This document shows, in pieces, positions 1 through 8,268 of a DNA stretch of 33,115 nucleotides. The DNA lies in contig DATDFS010000143.1 of the NCBI GenBank assembly GCA_036522495.1, positions 1 through 33,115 on the forward strand, in the 5' to 3' direction. A model generated the notes under the pieces. It was not told where the DNA came from and ran no database searches. It saw only the letters and a program-made list of their open reading frames with translations. The position numbers and the translations under genes were made by a program. The DNA comes from Nitrososphaera_A sp036522495 (lineage in GTDB: Archaea > Thermoproteota > Nitrososphaeria > Nitrososphaerales > Nitrososphaeraceae). Every line of letters begins with the position of its first letter. Within the stretch, counting starts at the first letter, position 1.

Positions 1-660
1 AATCTCTTCGCCATTGAGCAATATCTGATTTTCTGTAATTTTTATCGGAAATCGATTATAATGCATTCCATCAGCAGTTATAGTAATTTCATTGCTGTTA
101 ATGCCTTGAATTTTCGCTTCAAATATTATATTTTTAGACTGATTTTTTATTGTCAAATGCTTTGGTTTATAGTTTATACTCCAATCTCTGCTCCTTTGTT
201 CACCAGTCCAACTATTTTCAGACACTATGGCAATTAGATTATTGAGCTTATCAAAGAAGTTGATATCAAATAGTATGTATTTCCCATCCTCTCTTTTTAT
301 AGAAAAAATGTCGAAGTCGTCTATTACAAGAAGCCTTGAAGTGTTGACGAACTTACATTTTCCTAAATTTACACTCACATCTTGCTGCGAGCCTACGGTA
401 AAAGCATATTGCTCATACATTTTGTTATAAGGGTTGTTCTTTGCTTCACATAAAGCGGACTCTGACAATTCTCTATTGTTATATCCAATATAATGAAAAG
501 GACAGAGTACTAACATATTTTCAGGAAGGAATGCCTGGACATCACGATTAGGAACAATGTGAGCGTATTGTAATATAGGACAGCCGCATATTACACATCC
601 ATACGATGCTTCCTTTTTAAGTTGTTTTTGGATTTGCAAAGGAGGGTTATTTGCAGACAC
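1..660 (-). CDS. HNH-type endonuclease-like protein, C-terminus cut by window edge
   Basis: Reading the minus strand from a GTG at 660 gives an unbroken frame of 220 codons to position 1. A TGA lies just upstream in frame, so GTG is the likely start. Near the N-terminus are paired metal ligands: C22 and C25 (GCVICG), H34 in an AHIVPN segment, then C53 and H56 in LCPFH after an Asn (ENMLVLC). This spacing resembles the zinc-bearing HNH/beta-beta-alpha-Me nuclease fold. The remaining roughly 150 residues are beta-rich (repeated IxI/VxV patterns) and unlike any domain I recognise. HNH proteins cut or nick DNA in restriction, repair or mobile elements, but whether this one is catalytic cannot be decided here. 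The gene stands alone, with about 360 bases of non-coding DNA upstream. Confidence 0.62.
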   Translation of the reverse strand, partial: MSANNPPLQIQKQLKKEASYGCVICGCPILQYAHIVPNRDVQAFLPENMLVLCPFHYIGYNNRELSESALCEAKNNPYNKMYEQYAFTVGSQQDVSVNLGKCKFVNTSRLLVIDDFDIFSIKREDGKYILFDINFFDKLNNLIAIVSENSWTGEQRSRDWSINYKPKHLTIKNQSKNIIFEAKIQGINSNEITITADGMHYNRFPIKITENQILLNGEEI

Positions 661-1021
661 ATAAAATCTTCAATTGTCTAATTATTTAATGGTATGTTAT
701 GATTTTTTCAAGTATAATGTCATCATTGGAAGGGATCGACCCATGTTCTAGCTTCCTTCCATCCTGTAAATAGACAATAAATGGATTATACTTGTTTGAA
801 TTTCTTTTGGTTCATCTTCAACTTTGTTGTTGTTACTGGTACTGTTCTAATGCGTTAACGTCAGTGGCATGGCTGTCAACACTGTACATAACTTTAATGC
901 ATTGATATAGTCTTTCTTTGTTTTCGTGACTTATAGATTTGATAAGGCTACTCGCTGGAATAGTGTTGTTGGTGCATTAGTATTCTTGTTATATACTGAA
1001 CTGTAATATAAGACAGGATAC
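661..1021. other. Intergenic region between divergent genes
   Basis: No convincing gene on either strand. A TATA-like TTATATACTG lies at about 988-998, some 25-35 nt before the start of the downstream plus-strand gene, which fits an archaeal promoter with a very short leader. Nothing else stands out. Confidence 0.5.
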
Positions 1022-1399
1022 GTGTTAAGTCTTATGAGGATAAGTGGTAAAAGAATCCTGGTTATCGTAATTATGGGTATACTTGTATCATCAGTGGTAG
1101 CTGGTGCTGTTTCATACTTTAACAGATCGTCAACAACAACGACCAATGATAATCAAACATTACTAAATACACGAATAAATAATGTAGTTAATTTTTGCAT
1201 TAAATCTTTACCAAATGGAACATCGGCTTGTGATAGTCAATTAGGACCAGTGCTTACCAGAATCTGTAATAATGAGCAACAACCATTCACTGCCTGCCAT
1301 GATGGAAAAGTAATACAATACTATAAAATTAGGAACAACGAAATTGCGAAAAGAAGTGCGATAGTCAACAAGAGTAGCAATAACTCTACGAAAAAATAA
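1022..1399 (+). CDS. Small membrane-anchored or secreted Cys-containing protein, unknown function
   Basis: 125 residues from GTG, or 121 from the ATG at 1034. Residues about 11-33 form one hydrophobic stretch (LVIVIMGILVSSVVAGAV), either a signal peptide or an N-terminal anchor. The rest is polar, with four cysteines (C59, C70, C82, C92) that could form two disulfides. It also has several N-x-S/T sequons (NRS, NQT, NGT, NKS, NNS), consistent with exposure outside the membrane and archaeal N-glycosylation. I do not recognise the family. A TATA-like element about 30 nt upstream supports either start. A minus-strand frame over the same DNA is a shadow. Confidence 0.6.
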   Translation: MLSLMRISGKRILVIVIMGILVSSVVAGAVSYFNRSSTTTTNDNQTLLNTRINNVVNFCIKSLPNGTSACDSQLGPVLTRICNNEQQPFTACHDGKVIQYYKIRNNEIAKRSAIVNKSSNNSTKK

Positions 1400-1555
1400 C
1401 ATCCTTTACATCATATTTGATGACGTACCATTGACCCGTATGGAACCTTACAAAAGTATATACTCCAAAGCCTGGCACTTAGCTATCCTTCTTCTAGGGA
1501 TCTTTTTAAATACAAACCTTTATTCTCTGTCATAATCTATCTGAAGAATACGTAA

Positions 1556-2209
1556 TTGAAATTCAGAGACCGAATAGATGCTGCTGAAATATTGGCTGAA
1601 AGGCTTACAGAATCCTTCAACAATCTTAAAATCAACAGACAAGAGGCAGTTATCCTGGGAATTCCACGTGGTGGAGTAATAATAGCTGATATCGTAGCTA
1701 GAAAGCTATCGACTGGGTTTGATATAGTTATTGGAAGAAAACTCGGAGCACCTGAAAATAAGGAGCTTGCTATAGGGGCAGTTATGGAAGATGGGACATC
1801 TTATATTAATCGTTATCTTGTCGATGCACTCCTGATAACACAAGAGTATATAGAGAAAGAAAAACTAGAACAACAGAACGAAATTAAACGAAGAAAAACG
1901 CTTTATCGTAAAACAAGTGATTACGAGATTGAAAAAAGAGTCGTGACGCTTGTAGACGATGGCATAGCAACAGGTGCTACAATTATTGCTGCTGCAAGAT
2001 GGATAAGAAAGCAAAGACCAAAGCTTTTGCTTCTTGCCGTTCCTGTGGCTCCCTCCCAGACCGTGCATCTGCTTAGACAAGAAGCAGACTTTACTGAAGT
2101 TGTAGCGAGTCCTGATAATTTTAATGCAGTTGGAGAATTTTATGCAAATTTCGACCCTGTTGCAGACGAGGATGTTATTGAGGTTATGAAAAAAAGAAAT
2201 CTCCTATAA
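1556..2209 (+). CDS. Phosphoribosyltransferase-domain protein (COG1926-like)
   Basis: 217 residues from a TTG start. The type I phosphoribosyltransferase fold is shown by the PRPP-binding loop VDDGIATGAT (about residues 133-142) preceded by hydrophobic VVTL. An N-terminal GIPRGGVIIA segment and DIVIGRKLGAPENKELAIGA are typical of the predicted phosphoribosyltransferases of COG1926. Such enzymes transfer a base or similar nucleophile to PRPP, but members of this group rarely have an assigned substrate, so none is given. The gene ends 49 nt before the S-adenosylhomocysteinase gene on the same strand. A link to adenine or adenosine salvage is therefore conceivable, but only by inference. Confidence 0.85.
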   Translation: MKFRDRIDAAEILAERLTESFNNLKINRQEAVILGIPRGGVIIADIVARKLSTGFDIVIGRKLGAPENKELAIGAVMEDGTSYINRYLVDALLITQEYIEKEKLEQQNEIKRRKTLYRKTSDYEIEKRVVTLVDDGIATGATIIAAARWIRKQRPKLLLLAVPVAPSQTVHLLRQEADFTEVVASPDNFNAVGEFYANFDPVADEDVIEVMKKRNLL

Positions 2210-2258
2210 AAATATCGAGTTGATAAATATATAAGTCATTTCTTGTGTCAGAACGTAA

Positions 2259-3515
2259 ATGGATTATCGTGTTAGTAATATTTCTTTGGCCGAGGAGGGT
2301 AAAAAGAAGATTGATTGGGCGGAAGCCCATATGCCCGTACTGGTAGCTTTAAGACAAAAATACCAGAAGGTTAGACCACTTGAAGGAGTTAGAGTTGCTG
2401 GTTGTTTGCATGTAACAAAAGAAACTGGTGTATTGATAAGAACTCTCAAGACAGCAGGAGCGGAAATATCGTGGTGTGGATGTAATCCACTTAGTACGCA
2501 GGATGATGTCGCAGCTTCATTGGCTAAGGACGAATCTGTATCAGTTTTTGCTAGTCGTGGTGTATCAACAAAACAATACTATGATGATATTTATTCTGTG
2601 ATAGGGTTTGATCCCAATATTACAGTTGACGATGGTGCGGATCTGATAGTGGAAATGCATAAGAATATCAACAAATCTAAATCGATTGTGTATGGCGGTA
2701 CTGAAGAAACGACAACAGGAGTTATTAGGTTACGAGCAATGCAAAAGTCGTCCAAACTGATGTATCCTATAATTGCTGTCAATGATGCAGAAACTAAGCA
2801 TGATTTTGACAATATTTATGGAACAGGTCAGTCGGCGATCGATGGAATAATCCGAGCTACAAATATATTGATTTCAGGAAAAAACGTAGTCGTCGCAGGA
2901 TATGGGCATGTTGGTAAAGGAATAGCAAAGAATGCTTCGGGAGTGGGTGCTAATGTTACAATTACAGAAGTGGATCCAATATCTGCTTTGAAGGCAAAGT
3001 TAGATGGATACTGTGTGGCACCTATGATAAAGGCAGCCGAAATTGGTGAAGTATTTATAACGACTACTGGCTGCAAAGATGTAATCACCGAGGAAGACAT
3101 TACTAGAATGAGAGACGGCGCCATATTAGCAAATGCTGGTCATTTCAATGTAGAAATCTCTATTTCAGCACTAGAAAATCAATCTACCGATAAAGCACAG
3201 ATAAATAAGGACACAGTTCAATATAATTTAAAGAATGGTAATAGAGTTTATCTAATAGGTGAAGGGAGGTTGGTAAATTTGGCTGCCGCCGAAGGTCACC
3301 CATCCGAAGTCATGGATATGAGTTTCGCCAACCAGTTTTTGGCTGTTTTAAGACTTGTTCGATCTGGAGGTAACTTGAAGCCATTAGTCTACAAGGTTGA
3401 GAGAAGTCAGGATCAGGAAATTGCCATGGCCAAACTGCAAGCCATGGGTATAGAAATAGATAGACTTTCCCCTGAGCAAAAGACATATTTGGAAGGATTT
3501 AGCGAGGGCACCTGA
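2259..3515 (+). CDS. ahcY: Adenosylhomocysteinase (S-adenosyl-L-homocysteine hydrolase)
   Basis: 418 residues, the usual archaeal length. The cytosolic, NAD-dependent enzyme splits S-adenosylhomocysteine reversibly into adenosine and homocysteine, relieving product inhibition of SAM-dependent methyltransferases. Family motifs occur in order: HVTKETGVLI (51-60), CGCNPLSTQDD (73-83), GGTEETTTG (146-154), NDAETKHDFDN (175-185, with the conserved Lys), the NAD-binding GYGHVGKG loop (214-221), NAGHFNVEI (292-300), and EGRLVNLAAAEGHPSEVMDMSF near the C-terminus. The ATG at 2259 begins the conserved N-terminus. Two SAM-using RNA methyltransferases, fibrillarin and Trm1, occur later in the window. 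A TATA-like AAATATATAAG precedes the start by about 30 nt. Confidence 0.97.
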   Translation: MDYRVSNISLAEEGKKKIDWAEAHMPVLVALRQKYQKVRPLEGVRVAGCLHVTKETGVLIRTLKTAGAEISWCGCNPLSTQDDVAASLAKDESVSVFASRGVSTKQYYDDIYSVIGFDPNITVDDGADLIVEMHKNINKSKSIVYGGTEETTTGVIRLRAMQKSSKLMYPIIAVNDAETKHDFDNIYGTGQSAIDGIIRATNILISGKNVVVAGYGHVGKGIAKNASGVGANVTITEVDPISALKAKLDGYCVAPMIKAAEIGEVFITTTGCKDVITEEDITRMRDGAILANAGHFNVEISISALENQSTDKAQINKDTVQYNLKNGNRVYLIGEGRLVNLAAAEGHPSEVMDMSFANQFLAVLRLVRSGGNLKPLVYKVERSQDQEIAMAKLQAMGIEIDRLSPEQKTYLEGFSEGT

Positions 3516-3776
3516 TGAGGATCTTCATTTTCTTTAATTTCTAGGGTATAAATATGTAAATATGACGATAGTGGAAAAACAGATACAGTGTATTCTATTT
3601 GGGCGTCTTATATCAGCAGACTCAGCTAATTTCTCATTCAGATATATTACCTTATAGTATCATGTATAGCAGGAATTCTTAATAAAATAACTGGCTGCGT
3701 TATCATCTTATCTATTAATCGATATATCTGAAAGTGTAAATACTTCCCTTATTCTTACAAATTCTTATAATTGGCA

Positions 3777-3850
3777 GGATGGGTAGTCTAGCTTGGTAGG
3801 ATACCTGTTTCACACACAGGTGGTCGAGAGTTCAAATCTCTCCCCATCCA
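3777..3850 (+). tRNA. tRNA-Val (anticodon CAC)
   Basis: A complete cloverleaf can be drawn. The acceptor stem pairs GGATGGG (3777-3783) with CCCATCC (3843-3849), followed by discriminator A. The D-arm contains AGCTTGGTA. The anticodon stem CCTGT/ACAGG encloses the loop TTCACAC, placing CAC at positions 34-36, which reads valine codon GTG. The T-arm is GAGAG-TTCAAAT-CTCTC. There is no intron, and CCA is not encoded (CAT follows the discriminator), as is common in archaea. It converges on the DUF2070 gene, whose stop lies 43 nt downstream. Confidence 0.96.
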
Positions 3851-3892
3851 CATAATTGATTTGTAGAATGATCACTTGTCACCTAGTCTATA

Positions 3893-5671
3893 TCAGCTCG
3901 TGATCAACATTGATATGAAAATTACCAGAGTAAATCCGAGAAATATTTTGGTAATACTCATTGATTTATCAAGGGCAGAAGAATAGTCATCGAATTGATT
4001 TTTTCCCATCACTTTAATACTCGATTCTGCTAATAGCAATTCGAAGCGAGCCAACCCAATCTTTTCAAATGATTTTTTTGATACCTGAAGATACATCTCT
4101 GCAAGCTTGTCAGGCTCGCTTACATTACCTAATGCATAGTAACCTTGCCGTGTTCTCTTACCTGATGTCGCGTGTGTATCAGAAGTGCAGACTTCGATCA
4201 TCTTTATTCCGTTATTATTCAATGTGGAAATGACATGATCGTGTATCCCATTTTCCATATTGTTTGAATCTGCCCAACCGATGGCATATCTATCTTCTTC
4301 GACTTCTATGACTATTGCCGCAAGGCCGGATTGTCCTAAATCCTCGATGCCTTCTACCTTATAATGAAGGTCATCCGTATTGGCAAAACCGATTTTAAAT
4401 TCACGTTGTTTCGCATTCTTCAATTGTTTCATGCATTGTTTTGTAGCTGATAATAAATTATGACTATCAGTTTTAGTTAGATGATCTCCCATTGCATTAT
4501 GACTGTCAATAACAAGAATATGGTTAAAACCAAGTTCGGAAGAGTACTGTTCTATGTCTGTGCGTATACTATTTGGCACATCCTCCATTCCTTTAGGCGC
4601 CATCGAGAGAATAACTATAGCAGTATTGCCAAATGCAAATCCTGTTACGCTACTCTCTCCTATTCTAAATTGAACCGGAGCTGTGCAAGTATGACCCGTT
4701 TCCAATATCGACGCATCAGAGAAAGTTCCAACATATCGTTCTACCTCTTTTTTCGAAGGGATATTGAGAGAATGATCTGATACGCTATGCATAACTAGTG
4801 CATTCTTAGAAAACAAAGTATACAATACATAAGGCAAATTACTTCCTCCAACCGGACTAAATGGACCAGGATGCACTTCTGGCAGAATAATAGATATTTC
4901 ATCGGAATTTGCAACTTTGAATTTGACAATATATGTCTTGACTACTTCATTGTGAGCTTTTGATTCTGAGATTTTCTCCATTCTTTCTGCCCTATTTTCA
5001 GTCCATGCGGCAAGGAATGCTTGCAGAACTCCGAAAGTACTTTTTATTCCGGGTCTTCCAGATCTATCTGCAATAATAGTCCATGAGATGCTAATTATTA
5101 CAAATACCAAACCATATCCTAGGCCCACAGGATGTATTAAGACACTCTGATAATAAGAAAAAGAGTTTTCAAAAACAAAAAGAAGAATCAAGGGCTGGAT
5201 AAAAGAGGCTCCAATTGCTCTACCAAGGCTTGCACCGAAAACTGAGGTAAATATACCTATACGCAAGCCGCAAGCTAAAAGCATTCCTTCAATAATATAG
5301 TAGTTGAATGAACTGCCATTTTTTGAAAACAATGATTCAGAGATAACTCCAAGTATGATCGTGAAAAGCCAAAGGATGTTGGCAAATGCCGAGACATGGA
5401 AAACTTTTGAAATTTTATTTAAAGGTGTTCTCTGAAGAGCAACGAAGTCCAGAAAATTCGCACCTGTTAACGCAATTTGTCCAAGCAATATTGAGTAAAG
5501 GAAGTGAATTTGATCCGTCTTAACGTGATATACCTGTATGATGAATATGATAGTCGATACAAATAAGAGAGAGAGACCGTAGGAGATTTTATATGATGAA
5601 GGATTTATTCTTGTTAAAGACCAACGTCTATGAATATTGGATACGCTATCCGGCATTGCATTAGACATCAT
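3893..5671 (-). CDS. DUF2070 family polytopic membrane protein, predicted metal-dependent hydrolase
   Basis: 592 residues. The first ~205 carry about six or seven hydrophobic helices, then a soluble domain runs from about 225 to 570, and a last helix (about 573-591) closes the protein. The soluble domain has His/Asp motifs suited to metal binding: EVHPGPF (265-271), VSDHS (297-301), GHTCTAP (326-332), DSHNAMGDH (389-397) and SDTH (497-500). This matches the archaeal DUF2070/COG3356 family, described as predicted membrane-associated metal-dependent hydrolases, whose substrate is not known to me. It starts 14 nt after the stop of the Sec61-beta gene on the same strand, so the two are probably co-transcribed. 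That suggests, without proving, a role near the translocon or in membrane or lipid processing. Confidence 0.85.
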   Translation of the reverse strand: MMSNAMPDSVSNIHRRWSLTRINPSSYKISYGLSLLFVSTIIFIIQVYHVKTDQIHFLYSILLGQIALTGANFLDFVALQRTPLNKISKVFHVSAFANILWLFTIILGVISESLFSKNGSSFNYYIIEGMLLACGLRIGIFTSVFGASLGRAIGASFIQPLILLFVFENSFSYYQSVLIHPVGLGYGLVFVIISISWTIIADRSGRPGIKSTFGVLQAFLAAWTENRAERMEKISESKAHNEVVKTYIVKFKVANSDEISIILPEVHPGPFSPVGGSNLPYVLYTLFSKNALVMHSVSDHSLNIPSKKEVERYVGTFSDASILETGHTCTAPVQFRIGESSVTGFAFGNTAIVILSMAPKGMEDVPNSIRTDIEQYSSELGFNHILVIDSHNAMGDHLTKTDSHNLLSATKQCMKQLKNAKQREFKIGFANTDDLHYKVEGIEDLGQSGLAAIVIEVEEDRYAIGWADSNNMENGIHDHVISTLNNNGIKMIEVCTSDTHATSGKRTRQGYYALGNVSEPDKLAEMYLQVSKKSFEKIGLARFELLLAESSIKVMGKNQFDDYSSALDKSMSITKIFLGFTLVIFISMLITS

Positions 5672-5685
5672 ACAGTCATGTGATT

Positions 5686-5859
5686 CTAATGTAAGACTGG
5701 AAATAATATTCTAATTAAGACGGATATTCCGATTAGCCCGCCAGTAATAGCTAATACAATTTCCGGCTTAACCTTTACGCCTCTTGTCTCATCTTCAAAG
5801 AATCTCAATAGGCCGGCACTAGAAGCAGGTAAAGGGGCATTCTTCTTTTTACTACTCAT
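5686..5859 (-). CDS. secG: Preprotein translocase Sec61-beta/SecG subunit
   Basis: A 57-residue minus-strand frame from ATG at 5859 to TAG at 5688-5686. It begins MSSKKKNAPLPASSAGLLR and continues FFEDETRGVKVKP before one transmembrane helix (about 34-55: VLAITGGLIGISVLIRILF). The basic N-terminus, the PASSAGLLRF-(E)(D) motif, the GVKVKP segment and the single C-terminal helix are the standard layout of archaeal Sec61-beta, a tail-anchored accessory subunit of SecYE at the cytoplasmic membrane. Archaeal members are usually 50-60 residues. The DUF2070 gene follows after 14 nt. A TATA-like sequence lies about 30-38 nt upstream. Confidence 0.93.
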   Translation of the reverse strand: MSSKKKNAPLPASSAGLLRFFEDETRGVKVKPEIVLAITGGLIGISVLIRILFPVLH

Positions 5860-5886
5860 TTTAGATATGAATTTAGATTGTACGCC

Positions 5887-5897
5887 TTAAATATATT
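5887..5897 (-). promoter_or_regulatory. Putative TATA box of the secG-DUF2070 operon
   Basis: On the minus strand the sequence AATATATTTAA lies about 28-38 nt upstream of the secG ATG. This is the distance expected for a leaderless or nearly leaderless archaeal transcript. Confidence 0.5.
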
Positions 5898-6144
5898 CCG
5901 CTTGATTTTTTTTGGGAATGGGGCATCTATTCTGATCTCCGCATTGAATTTGGTAGAAGGGATAAATTTAATGGCTTACTTACATATTACTTAAGATTAT
6001 GTGGGCTCTAACCAATTCGTAATTTAAGATAGGAGAAGCAAATTCTGATCGTAAATTATAATGATCAGTGATGACAAGAATAATAGTGTCGTGGTTCCGG
6101 GCAAGGCTTAATAATAAGAGATGAGAAGATTAGTTTACCAAAAG

Positions 6145-6453
6145 ATGGCGGTTATATGCAAAAAATGTGGTCTGCCAGACGATTTATGTGCATGTGGAGA
6201 ACTTGACAAAGAAGATACCAGAATCGTCGTCCGTTTAGAAACAAGACGTTTTTCAAAAACAACAACGATGATTGAAGGTATTGATCCAAAGCTTAGCGAT
6301 ATTCACCATATCGTTAAAGATCTGAAAAGCAAGTTTGCATGTGGTGGGACTGCAAAAGATGGCTTCATAATGCTACAAGGCGATCACAAAGATGATGTAA
6401 AAGGATATCTGGTCAAGAAGGGTTTTAACGAATCCGCAATCGAGGTCCAGTGA
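6145..6453 (+). CDS. Translation initiation factor aIF1 (SUI1 family)
   Basis: 102 residues from the ATG at 6145. An upstream in-frame ATG at 6121 would add eight residues (MRRLVYQK), but family members begin close to the cysteine cluster, so 6145 is preferred. The N-terminus CKKCGLPDDLCACG carries four cysteines, typical of archaeal aIF1. It is followed by the SUI1 fold: RRFSKTTTMIEGID, then SKFACGGTAKDG, QGDHKDDVKGYLVKKGF. The protein binds the small ribosomal subunit and helps select the start codon. A TATA-like GCTTAATAATA at about 6105-6115 suits a start at 6145 better than one at 6121. The gene appears monocistronic. Confidence 0.93.
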   Translation: MAVICKKCGLPDDLCACGELDKEDTRIVVRLETRRFSKTTTMIEGIDPKLSDIHHIVKDLKSKFACGGTAKDGFIMLQGDHKDDVKGYLVKKGFNESAIEVQ

Positions 6454-6630
6454 TGGGTAACCGATAAATGTATTGTCCTTTCTTGTAACCATCCAACCCT
6501 GATACCAGTCGCTACAGATTGAATCTGGTATATTGCCATCTCTGTCGACCTTGAATGGTACAGGAAAGAATACTAATAGTTTTATAGAAGTATCATAACT
6601 TCAATATTTACCTTTAAACGAAGGCATTTA

Positions 6631-6642
6631 AGCCGGCCGGCT
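6631..6642. repeat. GC-rich 12-bp perfect palindrome before an unknown gene
   Basis: AGCCGGCCGGCT is a perfect palindrome built from two GCCGGC units, in markedly AT-rich DNA. It ends 14 nt before the ATG at 6657 and begins about 12 nt after TTTAAA (6613-6618), a possible TATA core. It would therefore sit on or near the transcription start and could be an operator or the stem of a 5' leader structure. Confidence 0.4.
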
Positions 6643-6656
6643 AAAAATTCTGCTTG

Positions 6657-7100
6657 ATGCACAAACCCGTCAGATCCCAAAAGAAGCAGACATCAAACCT
6701 AGATGGAACAATTCGGATAGCAGCAAATATTCAGAAAAGCATAGCCACGGGGCGTTCAAATTATGTGGAGATGCGAGCAGCGAGTACGATAGTTGCTCAT
6801 AACATTAGAGTGAGAATAAATTCAATAAAATCTCTTATGGGTGGATGCAAATACTTGGAGTTATCAACAATTTTCTCCATAATGTCGAGTGGTTATGAAT
6901 TCACGCTGACTCCAAACGGAATTCTCAAACGAAATGATCTAGAAGACCTCATATCCATAGATTCAGACATTGCTCTCCTTCTTATGGCAATAGAAGATGC
7001 CTTGAAGATTAACGGTCAAGCACGCTTTGATGACGAATTGGCTCATCTGAAGGAGTTGTTAAGTAAGAGAAAAAGGTTGATAGAATTCCTCAAAGCTTAA
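6657..7100 (+). CDS. Conserved-looking protein of unknown function (147 aa)
   Basis: 147 residues from ATG at 6657 (a TTG directly before it could add one). The sequence is mostly alpha-helical, with a basic start (HKPVRSQKKQ), a central helix-rich part and a charged C-terminal helix (ELLSKRKRLIEFLKA). No transmembrane segment or known catalytic motif is visible, and I do not recognise the family. The segment FSIMSSGYEFTLTPNGILKRNDL could belong to a small helical DNA-binding or scaffold domain, but this is only an impression. Its 3' end overlaps that of the convergent TFB gene by 11 bp. The GC-rich palindrome just upstream is a possible regulatory site. Confidence 0.65.
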   Translation: MHKPVRSQKKQTSNLDGTIRIAANIQKSIATGRSNYVEMRAASTIVAHNIRVRINSIKSLMGGCKYLELSTIFSIMSSGYEFTLTPNGILKRNDLEDLISIDSDIALLLMAIEDALKINGQARFDDELAHLKELLSKRKRLIEFLKA

Positions 7101-8004
7101 GGTGCATTTTTAAACCTTTATATCTGTTTCTAATGGTGACCTCTGTTACACCAGCTGCTTCTGCTACATCCTTCTGTGTCTTGTTCTCACCATTCATCAC
7201 ACAGGCCACATATAATGCTGCAGCAGCCAAACCCATGGGATCTTTGCCCGCAGAAATCTTACCTTCCTCTGCCTTTTTTAATATTTCAAGTGCCTTGCGT
7301 TTTGTTTTTTCTGAAAGTCCGGCTTTGCTTGCAATGCGCGCAACACATTTTACCGGATCTACTACAGGCATTTTAAGATCTAGCTCTCTGATCAGTAGCC
7401 TGTAGCAGCGGGCCACATCCTTTTTCTTAATATTACTTGCATTAGCAATATCTTTTAATGTCCTTGGGGTTTCGGTATCCCGACAGGCGGCATAAAGGGC
7501 TGCCGCTACCAAAGCCGAAATTGATCGACCTCGTACTAGTCCCTTTTCAAGAGCTTTCCTATATACATAGGCAGCCTTTTCAATCACGGCATCGCCTACC
7601 GCAAGTTTATCCTTCAGCCTATCAAGTTCGCTAAATGCTTGTCTAAAGTTACGATCTACTGGCTCATGAACTTGACTTCTGCTATCCCAGGTTCTTAATC
7701 GCTCGATCGTGCTTTTCATAGATGCAGATAATGGTTTTCCTGAAGCATCTTTGTCAACCGGTCCGATAATAGTTGCAAGACCCATGTCGTGCATGGCAAG
7801 TGATGTTGGAATTCCTGCACGGCTCCTATCCTCATGTTCTTCTTTGGAGAAGGCGCGCCATTCAGGCCCCATCTCTTCTATTCTTTCGGTAATTACAAAA
7901 CCGCAATTTCCACAGAACATCTCACCACTCGAATTATCAGTAACCATTGGCCCCTTTCCACAGCGGGGACATCTATTACCAAACATCGAAATGTCTTTTA
8001 CCAA
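7090..8004 (-). CDS. tfb: Transcription initiation factor B (TFB, TFIIB homologue)
   Basis: 304 residues, the usual archaeal length. The N-terminal zinc ribbon has C12 and C15 (CPRCG) and C31 and C34 (CGNCG). A B-reader/linker region follows (GPEWRAFSKEEHEDRSRAG). Two cyclin repeats cover roughly 105-200 and 205-300, the first with AALYAACRDTETPRTLKDIA and the second with AAALYVACVMNGENKTQKDVA, followed by the BRE-binding helix-turn-helix GVTEVTIRNRYKGL. TFB joins TBP at the promoter and recruits RNA polymerase. Organisms of this group often carry several TFB paralogues, so this may be one of a set. The 3' end overlaps the convergent unknown gene by 11 bp. Confidence 0.97.
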   Translation of the reverse strand: MVKDISMFGNRCPRCGKGPMVTDNSSGEMFCGNCGFVITERIEEMGPEWRAFSKEEHEDRSRAGIPTSLAMHDMGLATIIGPVDKDASGKPLSASMKSTIERLRTWDSRSQVHEPVDRNFRQAFSELDRLKDKLAVGDAVIEKAAYVYRKALEKGLVRGRSISALVAAALYAACRDTETPRTLKDIANASNIKKKDVARCYRLLIRELDLKMPVVDPVKCVARIASKAGLSEKTKRKALEILKKAEEGKISAGKDPMGLAAAALYVACVMNGENKTQKDVAEAAGVTEVTIRNRYKGLKMHLKL

Positions 8005-8040
8005 TTTTCACCACAAAATCTTAGACGGTGTTTGCCATCT

Positions 8041-8048
8041 TATATAAA
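8041..8048 (-). promoter_or_regulatory. Putative TATA box of tfb
   Basis: On the minus strand TTTATATA lies about 37-44 nt upstream of the TFB ATG, implying a leader of roughly 10 nt. The surrounding DNA is very AT-rich, so the exact box is uncertain. Confidence 0.4.
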
Positions 8049-8268
8049 TATTTTATTTTAATATATAAAGATTATGATTAAAACTATTTCGTTTATTATA
8101 AGTTTAACGGATTTGATATATGCATTCATTTATATAGCGATTTATTAATCAAATCCTCTGTAATTTTAAAAATTTTATTGATAAGTCAGCAACAGAGTGA
8201 GATCGGGATAACGGGATTAAATTGATGACGTTAAATATTAATTAAAGGTTAGTGCAAAAAGAAATCTA

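Noticed and set aside
227..430. 67-residue plus-strand frame
   Set aside because: It lies wholly within the minus-strand HNH-like gene, which has the better protein signature.
931..1146. 71-residue minus-strand frame
   Set aside because: It overlaps the plus-strand secreted-protein gene, which has a clear signal/anchor and a TATA element; its own composition is unremarkable.
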